A stretch of DNA of 20,508 nucleotides, taken from Planctomycetota bacterium (GTDB taxonomy: Bacteria > Planctomycetota > Phycisphaerae > Sedimentisphaerales > UBA12454). Numbering within the stretch: position 1 is the first letter of the stretch; every line of letters starts with the position of its first letter. Below are positions 15,462 through 20,508 of the stretch, piece after piece. The notes under the pieces were generated by a model. The model had not been told where the DNA came from. It saw only the letters and a list, made by a program, of their open reading frames with translations, and did no database searches. The position numbers and the translations under genes are program-made. The stretch covers positions 1-20,508 of the forward strand of contig JAHJUV010000041.1 of assembly GCA_018828825.1 (NCBI GenBank), written 5' to 3'.

Positions 15462-15520
15462 CTGACACTGATTTACACTGCTTTTTTTTCAGACACGGAT
15501 TAACACGGATTTACACTGTA
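15462..15520. repeat. Left inverted repeat of the GxxExxY cassette
   Basis: The 59-base repeat has an outer unit (15462-15481, CTGACACTGATTTACACTGC), an eight-T spacer (15482-15489), and an inner 30-base unit (15491-15520). The inner unit begins AGACACGGATT and continues AACACGGATT, then TACACTGTA, giving a ten-base period. The reverse complement of 16511-16540 matches the inner unit at 28 of 30 positions. Confidence 0.85.
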
Positions 15521-15534
15521 TTTTATTGTTTTTT

Positions 15535-16101
15535 TTAACTTTGTTTTATAATGTTATTAATGCTTTCAATAAATTTCTTCGTATATTTTATATCAAGTTC
15601 CTGAAGGCAAACTTTAATAGGGTAGTTAGAAGTTATAGACAAAGACAATGGAATATACTTTTCCTTTGCCATTAGTTTGTAATCATCTTTACATAACTCA
15701 ATTGCACTTATTAACCAATCATAAGAAAAATTTAGAAATTCTATAGAGAAAATATTCCCTTGTTTATTTTCAAAATCATTATATATTTTACCATAAATTT
15801 CTAACCTTAAATAGCACAAATCCAATAGCTCATCTGGCATATCGCCCTGTATTCTTTTGAGGCTTTTTTCAAGAAATAACTGCCGGATGTTTGGTTTGGA
15901 CGATTTTTGAAGAATGAAATCTGCTCTAAACAAAAGATAAAGAGCAAGTTCCAATTTAGAGGCTTTTTCAAAAGTCATCTCTTTTTTACGGTATATTTCC
16001 TTTAAGGCTTTATGATATTCTTGAAAAATATAATAAAAAGTGTCTGTGAAATCAGCGTTTTTGTTTTCAAAGGCAATCTTTTCAAAAAACTCAAAAACCA
16101 T
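15535..16101 (-). CDS. Unrecognised helical protein, second gene of the repeat-bounded cassette
   Basis: I do not recognise a family for this 188-residue protein. It is rich in Lys, Glu, Phe, Tyr, Leu and Ile, with long stretches that look alpha-helical (for example DTFYYIFQEYHKALKEIY and ASKLELALYLLFRADFIL). There is no signal peptide, clear membrane segment, cysteine cluster or nucleotide-binding motif. The ATG at 16101 is preceded by AAGGT at a suitable distance, and the upstream GxxExxY gene ends 22 bases before it, so the pair is probably one transcript. Base and codon use is much more A+T-rich than that of cysS or ispF, which suggests acquisition. The stop lies 14 bases inside the left inverted repeat. 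A partner or cargo role for the nuclease-like protein is possible but unproven. Confidence 0.7.
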   Translation of the reverse strand: MVFEFFEKIAFENKNADFTDTFYYIFQEYHKALKEIYRKKEMTFEKASKLELALYLLFRADFILQKSSKPNIRQLFLEKSLKRIQGDMPDELLDLCYLRLEIYGKIYNDFENKQGNIFSIEFLNFSYDWLISAIELCKDDYKLMAKEKYIPLSLSITSNYPIKVCLQELDIKYTKKFIESINNIIKQS

Positions 16102-16123
16102 TTTTTACCTTATCGAAAAGAAT

Positions 16124-16492
16124 TTAACCAAATATACGGCGTTTAATTTCAACGGATTGCCCGAAGTTTATTAACAAACCAACTTCTATGCCGGTAGCCT
16201 TTAAATAATTTACCAGTTGTACCTCGTGAACCGACTCTAATTTACTTACTGCTTTAACTTCAACGATGATTTTGTCATCAACAATTATATCCGTAAAATA
16301 ATCACCGACTACAATGTTATGATATTTTACCTTTAATGGGAATTCGACAGCATATTTTAGCCCAGCTTCTCCTAATTCAACTGCAAGTGCTTTTTTGTAA
16401 ACCTTTTCAAGAAATCCATAGCCTAATTCTTTGTGGACATTATACGCCGCGGCAATGATTTTCTCTGACAGCTCTTTATGTTTTAGTTCCAT
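16124..16492 (-). CDS. GxxExxY family protein (PD-(D/E)XK nuclease-like)
   Basis: This 122-residue protein carries the family-defining GxxExxY signature as G26-F-L-E29-K-V-Y32. It also has a PD-(D/E)XK-like catalytic set: D68 in FTDIIVDDK, E78-V-K80 in IIVEVKAV, and Q92 in VQLVNYL. The family (Pfam PDDEXK_3) is widespread and often occurs in several copies per genome; its biological role is not established. Length and motifs are complete, so the gene looks intact. The ATG at 16492 lies 18 bases from the inner end of the right inverted repeat. A TATAAA at 16512-16507 (minus strand) straddles the repeat edge and could serve as a -10 box. It is first in the cassette, followed by the unrecognised 188-residue gene. 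Confidence 0.88.
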   Translation of the reverse strand: MELKHKELSEKIIAAAYNVHKELGYGFLEKVYKKALAVELGEAGLKYAVEFPLKVKYHNIVVGDYFTDIIVDDKIIVEVKAVSKLESVHEVQLVNYLKATGIEVGLLINFGQSVEIKRRIFG

Positions 16493-16510
16493 ATTTTTTA
16501 GTTTATTTTA

Positions 16511-16569
16511 TACAGTGTTAATCCGTGTAAATCCGTGTCTAATATTTTTGCAGTGTTCATCCGTGTCTA
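16511..16569. repeat. Right inverted repeat of the GxxExxY cassette
   Basis: The inner 30-base unit (16511-16540) begins TACAGTGTTAATCCGTGTAA. A nine-base A/T spacer (16541-16549) and an outer unit (16550-16569, GCAGTGTTCATCCGTGTCTA) follow. As a reverse complement, the inner unit matches the left repeat at 28 of 30 positions and the outer unit at 15 of 20. The ispF stop codon (TAG, 16569-16567) is inside the outer unit. Confidence 0.85.
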
Positions 16570-17079
16570 AAGGCTCCTTTTTATTCTTCTTCTTAGCAAT
16601 ACATTCGCTATCGCTGATATTGCCAGTCCTGTTCCTGTTTCGCCGAGACCTTCGTTGGTTTTGGCTTTGACATTTACATTAAGAAAATCGATTCCCAAAA
16701 GAGAAGCGATGGCTCTTTTCATTTGTGCCTTGTATGGCCCCAGTTTCGGTTCTTCAGCGGTGATGATAATGTCGGCGTTGACTACTTCCCATTTCTTCTC
16801 CGCTATATATTCTTTGACTTTAAGGACAAGCACTTTGCTGTCTATGTTTTTGAATTGCGGGTCGCTGTCGGGGAAAAGCATACCGATATCGCCCAGACCC
16901 GCCGCGCCGATAATGGCGTCCATCAAGGCGTGTAGTGCGACATCGCCGTCGCTGTGGGCAAGCAGACCCTTTTCGAAAGGAACGGTCATTCCGCCCAGCT
17001 TCAGAGGCCTGCCTTCGACAAGCCTGTGAATATCCGTGCCGAGGCCGGTTCTGTATTCGTAATTTGTATCGGTGCTCAC
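16567..17079 (-). CDS. ispF: 2-C-methyl-D-erythritol 2,4-cyclodiphosphate synthase
   Basis: IspF makes the cyclic diphosphate intermediate of the non-mevalonate (MEP) isoprenoid pathway. The trimeric metal enzyme is recognised by LGTDIHRL (metal ligands D16 and H18), AHSDGDVALHALMDA (H50), GLGDIGMLFPD, and the C-terminal VNVKAKTNEGLGETGTGLAI. At 170 residues it is about ten longer than average because of the N-terminal MSTDTNYEY. The GTG start at 17079 overlaps the hisB stop by four bases (GTGA), indicating translational coupling. The 3' end meets the right cassette repeat, and the TAG stop is formed by repeat sequence. The C-terminus (VLLRRRIKRSL) reaches the usual length, so function is probably unaffected. 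Confidence 0.96.
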   Translation of the reverse strand: MSTDTNYEYRTGLGTDIHRLVEGRPLKLGGMTVPFEKGLLAHSDGDVALHALMDAIIGAAGLGDIGMLFPDSDPQFKNIDSKVLVLKVKEYIAEKKWEVVNADIIITAEEPKLGPYKAQMKRAIASLLGIDFLNVNVKAKTNEGLGETGTGLAISAIANVLLRRRIKRSL

Positions 17080-17660
17080 AGCGAACCCTTTGTGCTTGGG
17101 ATGTCCTTGCCGGTAATTTTGACAGCCTGTCCCATCGCCTGGCCGAGCGCCTTGAAAACTGCCTCTGCGATATGGTGGCTGTTTGTGCCGTGCGGTACGC
17201 TTATATGCAGATTGAATTTGCCGTTATTCGCAAAACTTCTGAGCAGTTCTTCTACACATTCGACGTCAAAATCGCCGACCTTTTCTGTTCGATACTCTAC
17301 GTCATAAACACAAAACGGCCTGCCGGACAAATCGAGAGCGATATTCGCAAGTGCATCTTCCATCGGCACCGCGCTGTTGCCGTAGCGGGCGATTCCTTTC
17401 TTATTGCCCAGCGCCTCGACGAGTGCCTCTCCGAGACATATTGCTACATCTTCAACCGTATGATGCTGGTCCACTTCGAGGTCGCCTTTCGCCTTGAGAA
17501 CAAGGTCGATTTTGCTGTGCTTGCTCAAATGGCAGAGCATATGGTCCAGAAACCCAATGCCGGTGTCGATTTCATATTTGCCGACACCGTCAAGATTGAT
17601 TTGAACCAGAATATCCGTTTCTTTTGTCTTTCTTGTTATTTTCGCTTTTCTGTCAGCCAT
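17076..17660 (-). CDS. hisB: Imidazoleglycerol-phosphate dehydratase
   Basis: This is the manganese enzyme of histidine biosynthesis that dehydrates imidazole glycerol phosphate to imidazole acetol phosphate, the substrate of the neighbouring HisC. The 194-residue monofunctional form has the internally repeated His-rich motifs DQHHTVEDVAICLGEAL (H66, H67, E70) and TNSHHIAEAVFKALGQAM (H162, H163, E166), together with GFLDHMLCHLSKHS. There is no fused histidinol-phosphatase domain, unlike E. coli HisB. The ATG at 17660 overlaps the end of hisC by eight bases (ATGGCTGA), and its stop overlaps the ispF start, so hisC, hisB and ispF form one tightly coupled unit. Confidence 0.96.
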   Translation of the reverse strand: MADRKAKITRKTKETDILVQINLDGVGKYEIDTGIGFLDHMLCHLSKHSKIDLVLKAKGDLEVDQHHTVEDVAICLGEALVEALGNKKGIARYGNSAVPMEDALANIALDLSGRPFCVYDVEYRTEKVGDFDVECVEELLRSFANNGKFNLHISVPHGTNSHHIAEAVFKALGQAMGQAVKITGKDIPSTKGSL

Positions 17661-18714
17661 TATTTTGTCCCTCGGCTAAAATTTCCTTTAGTGCTTTAAT
17701 CAGTATTTCGTTTTGCTCTGATGTGCCTACAGTTATTCTCAACTTGTCCTTAATGTCCGGATATGCCCAATAGCGGACATATATATTTCTGTTTTTAAGT
17801 TTTTCATAGACGTCGATAGCCCGCATTTTTGACGGTTTTGCGAGCACAAAATTAGTCTGGCTCGTGGATACTTGAAACCCAAGTTTGGTTAACTCTTCCG
17901 TCAGGATTTTTCTGTCTATCCTGACTTTCTGAACGTTATTTTTGAAGTACTGCTGGTCCGCAATCGCAGCGGTCGCGGCGGCAACTGCAACAGTATCGAC
18001 ATTATAAGAGTCTTTAACTTTCAAAAGACCTTTTATTAAATTTTCATTTGCGATGCCGAACCCGAACCGCATTCCCGCCAGCGAATAGCCCTTACTCATC
18101 GAGCGCAGTATAATGACATTGTCGAATTTTTTGACAAGTTCCAGGCAATTATCCTCGGCAAAATCAACATAGGCCTCGTCAATCAGCAAAACGCCTTTTA
18201 TTTCTCCGGCAAGCTGTGCCAATTCTTCTTTTGGAATAAATGTTCCGCTTGGCGCGTTAGGATTGCAGACGATTGTCAGTGGCGCGCCGCTCGATGCAAG
18301 TTTTACCGGCAGATTAAATTCCTCGTCAAACGGTATTTCGATAAACGGGCAATTCTGCGCCTGTGCCAGCACCGGATAAAGCGAATACGTCGGTGTCGGA
18401 TAAGCGAGGGGGTGGCTCTCGTCGCAAAACGCTCTTATCGCCATATTCAAAAGGTCGTCGCCGCCGTTTGTGCAGATGATATTTTCTGCCTCAAGTCCTA
18501 ATATTTCTGCCGCAGCGTCTCTGAATGTATCTGCCGCCGGCCGCGGGTATCTTCGCAATTGCTCAGGCGTTATATTTTTAATAGCCCCGATTACCTTCGG
18601 GCTCGGCGGATATGGATTTTCATTGGTATTGAGCTTGACCACATCGGCACTGCTCGGCTGAAAGCCCGGCTCATAACCGGCCATTTTTTCTATATTTTCA
18701 CGAAAATAGCCCAT
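17653..18714 (-). CDS. hisC: Histidinol-phosphate aminotransferase
   Basis: This is a PLP-dependent class I/II aminotransferase that converts imidazole acetol phosphate and glutamate to histidinol phosphate. The 353-residue protein has LNTNENPYPPSPKV near the N-terminus, CNPNAPSGTFIP (substrate and cofactor contacts), LIDEAYVDFAE (PLP ring Asp) and SMSKGYSLAGMRFGF with the Schiff-base lysine K208. Length and motifs are normal. The ATG at 18714 is about 24 bases downstream of the predicted transcription start. It is the first gene of the overlapping hisC-hisB-ispF unit; other his genes are not in the window. Confidence 0.95.
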   Translation of the reverse strand: MGYFRENIEKMAGYEPGFQPSSADVVKLNTNENPYPPSPKVIGAIKNITPEQLRRYPRPAADTFRDAAAEILGLEAENIICTNGGDDLLNMAIRAFCDESHPLAYPTPTYSLYPVLAQAQNCPFIEIPFDEEFNLPVKLASSGAPLTIVCNPNAPSGTFIPKEELAQLAGEIKGVLLIDEAYVDFAEDNCLELVKKFDNVIILRSMSKGYSLAGMRFGFGIANENLIKGLLKVKDSYNVDTVAVAAATAAIADQQYFKNNVQKVRIDRKILTEELTKLGFQVSTSQTNFVLAKPSKMRAIDVYEKLKNRNIYVRYWAYPDIKDKLRITVGTSEQNEILIKALKEILAEGQNNG

Positions 18715-18743
18715 AGTATCTCTAGCTTACTTAACAGGCTCAA

Positions 18744-18771
18744 ATTATACGCAGAAAAATGCGGTTTGCAA
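18744..18771 (-). promoter_or_regulatory. Probable promoter for hisC-hisB-ispF
   Basis: On the minus strand, TTGCAA (18771-18766) and a perfect TATAAT (18749-18744) are 16 bases apart. Transcription would start near 18737, giving a short leader. No attenuator or T-box-like structure fits between the start site and the ATG. Confidence 0.6.
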
Positions 18772-18793
18772 AGGATGATTTTCGACGAAATTT

Positions 18794-18813
18794 GTCCGTG
18801 TTTGTCTGTGTTA
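18794..18813. repeat. Degenerate copy of the ten-base cassette repeat
   Basis: GTCCGTGTTT (18794-18803) and GTCTGTGTTA (18804-18813) are two tandem decamers resembling the ATCCGTGTAA/ATCCGTGTCT units of the cassette repeat, in the same orientation as the right repeat. A related piece, GTCCGTCAGTGTT (18853-18865), lies on the far side of a palindrome and overlaps the accD stop. Confidence 0.5.
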
Positions 18814-18820
18814 TAGTCTG

Positions 18821-18851
18821 CCTGCCTCGCCGTAGCTTAAGCGAAGGCAGG
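18821..18851. repeat. Palindromic element between hisC and accD
   Basis: CCTGCCTCGC (18821-18830) pairs with GCGAAGGCAGG (18841-18851), with one unpaired A in the right arm. The ten-base centre includes TAGCTTAA. It could act as a bidirectional transcription barrier at the accD 3' end, although no T tract follows on the minus strand. It sits between degenerate pieces of the ten-base repeat. Confidence 0.6.
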
Positions 18852-18857
18852 TGTCCG

Positions 18858-19724
18858 TCAGTGTTTCCCGCAATAGTCTATCAGGCGGGCTATTTCGCTT
18901 CTTAAATCCTTGCGGTGGACAATCATATCGACAAAGCCGTGTTCGAGCAGAAATTCGGCTCTTTGAAATCCCTCCGGCAGTTCGACCTTAATCGTCTCGA
19001 AGATAGTCCTCGGCCCTGCAAAACCAATCAAGGCTCCCGGCTCGGCTACGATAATATCGCCCAGCATCGCATAGCTTGCCGTAACCCCGCCTGTGGTCGG
19101 GTCGGTCAAAACCGATATAAAAAGGCTTTCGTGGTCGTCAAATTTAGCCAGAGCCGCGCTCGTTTTCGCCATTTGGGCCAGTGAAACTACACCCTCGTGC
19201 ATCCTTGCTCCGCCTGTCGAACTGACCACTACGAGCGGCAGGGATTCTTCTATGGCTTTTTCAATCGCTGCGGTCAGTTTTTCCCCTACAACTGCCCCCA
19301 TAGAACCGCCAAGATAGTTGAAGTCCATCACAGCGAGCATAATCGGCCTGCCCTTTACGAAAGCCTTGCCGACAAGCATCGCCTCTTTGCCCGCCGAGAC
19401 CCTTTCGGAAGCTTTTGCGCGTTCCTTGTAGGTAGTGTCTCTGAACTCAAAATTCAAGGGGTCGGCAGTAACCATTTCGGTCAGGAATTCCTCAAATGTA
19501 CCCTCATCGACAAGATACTTGATTCTTTCGGCGGCACCGATGCGGAAATGGTAATTGCATTCGGGACAGACATCCAGATTTTCAACAACCGCTTTTTTGA
19601 AAAGCAGTTTTCCGCAGCCGGGGCATTTAATCCATAGGCCTTCCGGCATTTCCCGTCGCGGCTTTAGACTGAAGCCATCCCATTGTGATTTTGATTGTTT
19701 CGCCATCGTTTTTATTGTGCTCAT
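18858..19724 (-). CDS. accD: Acetyl-CoA carboxylase carboxyltransferase subunit beta
   Basis: AccD with AccA transfers the carboxyl group from carboxybiotin to acetyl-CoA, making malonyl-CoA for fatty acid synthesis. The N-terminal zinc ribbon is CPGCGKLL...CPECNYHF (C34, C37, C53, C56). The crotonase-like carboxyltransferase core follows, with VMDFNYLGGSMGAVVGEK, VVSSTGGARMHEGVVSLAQMAK and DPTTGGVTASYAMLGD. At 288 residues it is full length. The ATG at 19724 is used; an in-frame ATG at 19706 is a possible alternative, and neither has a ribosome binding site. The stop TGA (18860-18858) overlaps a repeat remnant. accA is not adjacent. Confidence 0.96.
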   Translation of the reverse strand: MSTIKTMAKQSKSQWDGFSLKPRREMPEGLWIKCPGCGKLLFKKAVVENLDVCPECNYHFRIGAAERIKYLVDEGTFEEFLTEMVTADPLNFEFRDTTYKERAKASERVSAGKEAMLVGKAFVKGRPIMLAVMDFNYLGGSMGAVVGEKLTAAIEKAIEESLPLVVVSSTGGARMHEGVVSLAQMAKTSAALAKFDDHESLFISVLTDPTTGGVTASYAMLGDIIVAEPGALIGFAGPRTIFETIKVELPEGFQRAEFLLEHGFVDMIVHRKDLRSEIARLIDYCGKH

Positions 19725-19740
19725 AAGTAAAGCGGGTGGG

Positions 19741-19749
19741 ATTATACCA
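19741..19749 (-). promoter_or_regulatory. Extended -10 promoter candidate for accD
   Basis: On the minus strand, TGGTATAAT (19749-19741) is a perfect extended -10 element. The -35 region is poor. Transcription would start near 19734, leaving a leader of about ten bases and no Shine-Dalgarno sequence before the ATG at 19724. Confidence 0.5.
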
Positions 19750-19772
19750 GAAATTAGGGTTTAAATCGAGAC

Positions 19773-20456
19773 TTATTTGCAGGCCTTGCGAATTGCCTCT
19801 ATCGCCTGCGCTCTATCTGGTTTGCCGAATATCGCAAAGCCGGCCACGAGCGTATCAGCCCCTAATTCAGTCACAATCGACGTTGTTTCAGGGTCGATAC
19901 CGCCGTCAACTTCGATTCTGATATTCGGCCCGACGATTTGACGTATTGGCTTGATTTTGTCGGCAGCTTCCTGAATAAAGCTTTGCCCACCAAAGCCCGG
20001 ATGGACCGTCATAACCAGAATTATATCGGCAAGGGGCGCGTATTTTTCGATTTTCGATACAGGCGTTTCAGGATTAAGGCATAATCCTGCTGAAACGCCG
20101 GCATCGTGTAGTTTTTTAATGAAATCTTTTGGATTTGGTACCACTTCAATATGGAAAGTAATATTGTCAACGCCGGCTTTTATAAAATCATCAGCGTACC
20201 TTTCCGGCTCGCTAATCATTAAATGGCTGTCGAAAAACAGGTTTGAGCATTTGCGGATTTTTTTGATAACAGGCGGGCCAATCGTAATATTCGGTACAAA
20301 ATGGCCGTCCATAACGTCAAGATGGAGCATTTTTACGCCTGTTTTTTCGACCTGCGTGATTTCATCGGCAAGACACGCAAAATCAGCGCTCAATATTGAC
20401 GGTGCAACCTCAATTATCCCGGCTTTCGGCAATCTTCTGTTCATGTTTTCTTTCAC
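19773..20456 (-). CDS. rpe: Ribulose-phosphate 3-epimerase
   Basis: Rpe interconverts ribulose-5-phosphate and xylulose-5-phosphate in the pentose phosphate pathway. The TIM-barrel protein begins its conserved part at IEVAPSILSADFACLADEI. Metal and catalytic residues are H45 and D47 (LHLDVMDGHFVPN), H78 (DSHLMI) and D184 (IEVDGGID). The phosphate-binding VHPGFGGQSF loop is present. At 227 residues it is normal. The GTG at 20456 is preferred because AGGTGAG lies just upstream; an in-frame ATG at 20444 is the alternative and would remove four residues. Its promoter is probably close to or beyond the window end. accD follows 48 bases later behind its own promoter candidate. Confidence 0.95.
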   Translation of the reverse strand: MKENMNRRLPKAGIIEVAPSILSADFACLADEITQVEKTGVKMLHLDVMDGHFVPNITIGPPVIKKIRKCSNLFFDSHLMISEPERYADDFIKAGVDNITFHIEVVPNPKDFIKKLHDAGVSAGLCLNPETPVSKIEKYAPLADIILVMTVHPGFGGQSFIQEAADKIKPIRQIVGPNIRIEVDGGIDPETTSIVTELGADTLVAGFAIFGKPDRAQAIEAIRKACK

Positions 20457-20508
20457 ATTCTCACCTGTTGACTCTCGATTTTCTATGATAAGTATATCGG
20501 TTTTGGTG

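Larger units (their letters stand above)
15462..16569. mobile_element. Putative repeat-bounded two-gene cassette between ispF and cysS
   Basis: Two 59-base inverted repeats (15462-15520 and 16511-16569) of identical internal layout enclose a GxxExxY gene and an unrecognised gene, both on the minus strand. The interior is A+T-rich: bases 15721-15780 contain 11 G or C, against 31 in 17401-17460 of hisB. It interrupts what appears to be a continuous hisC-hisB-ispF-cysS-ruvCAB direction of transcription. No transposase or recombinase gene and no clear target-site duplication are visible, so mobility is an inference. If mobile, it would depend on enzymes supplied elsewhere or on repeat-mediated recombination. 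Confidence 0.5.

Noticed and set aside
15462..15520. CRISPR-like array
   Set aside because: The repeats are short contiguous decamers without unique spacers, in inverted copies around two genes, and no cas genes are present.
16935..17699. 254-codon open frame on the plus strand
   Set aside because: Antisense to ispF and hisB, both with complete catalytic motifs.

Overview
The window looks like a chromosomal housekeeping segment from a diderm bacterium of moderate GC content. The protein sequences and repeat-rich intergenic regions suggest Planctomycetota of the Phycisphaerae type. That placement rests on general resemblance, not on a search. Diderm character is supported by a lipoprotein-type peptidoglycan amidase and by a sensor kinase with a c-type heme motif (CxxCH) between two membrane segments. 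AspRS carries the residue pair typical of non-discriminating enzymes, so Asn-tRNA may be made through the amidotransferase route.

Left half, + strand (1-9104): the 3' end of trpS, scpA (chromosome segregation), a thioredoxin behind a good sigma70-type promoter, aspS, an orphan membrane histidine kinase with a possible heme c, priA (replication restart), tRNA-Pro(CGG) with a perfect hairpin at its 3' end, and a DegT/DnrJ-type sugar aminotransferase.

Right half, - strand (9108-20456): read in the direction of transcription this is rpe, accD, then hisC-hisB-ispF (overlapping genes), a two-gene A+T-rich cassette, cysS, ruvC-ruvA-ruvB, a lipoprotein amidase, a type I mannose-6-phosphate isomerase, and a NusG/RfaH-like antiterminator paralogue. 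The paralogue sits tail-to-tail with the aminotransferase. Aminotransferase, isomerase and NusG paralogue together suggest a small surface-polysaccharide outpost, although no glycosyltransferases are in view.

The most unusual part is 15462-16569. A GxxExxY-family (PD-(D/E)XK-like) gene and an unrecognised helical-looking gene are enclosed by two 59-base inverted repeats. Each repeat consists of an outer unit, a short A/T spacer and an inner 30-base unit built on a 10-base period. The cassette separates ispF from cysS, the ispF stop codon lies inside one repeat, and the unknown gene is much more A+T-rich than its neighbours. A degenerate copy of the same decamer occurs at 18794-18813.

Other structures not explained by coding are: a long inverted repeat bracketing the cysS-ruvC gap that could occlude the ruvC start; a REP-like palindrome between ruvC and ruvA; a second palindrome between hisC and accD; and promoters placed so that the NusG-like and histidine kinase transcripts would be leaderless or nearly so. 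All intergenic gaps are below 150 bases apart from the repeat-flanked cassette, which is itself coding.
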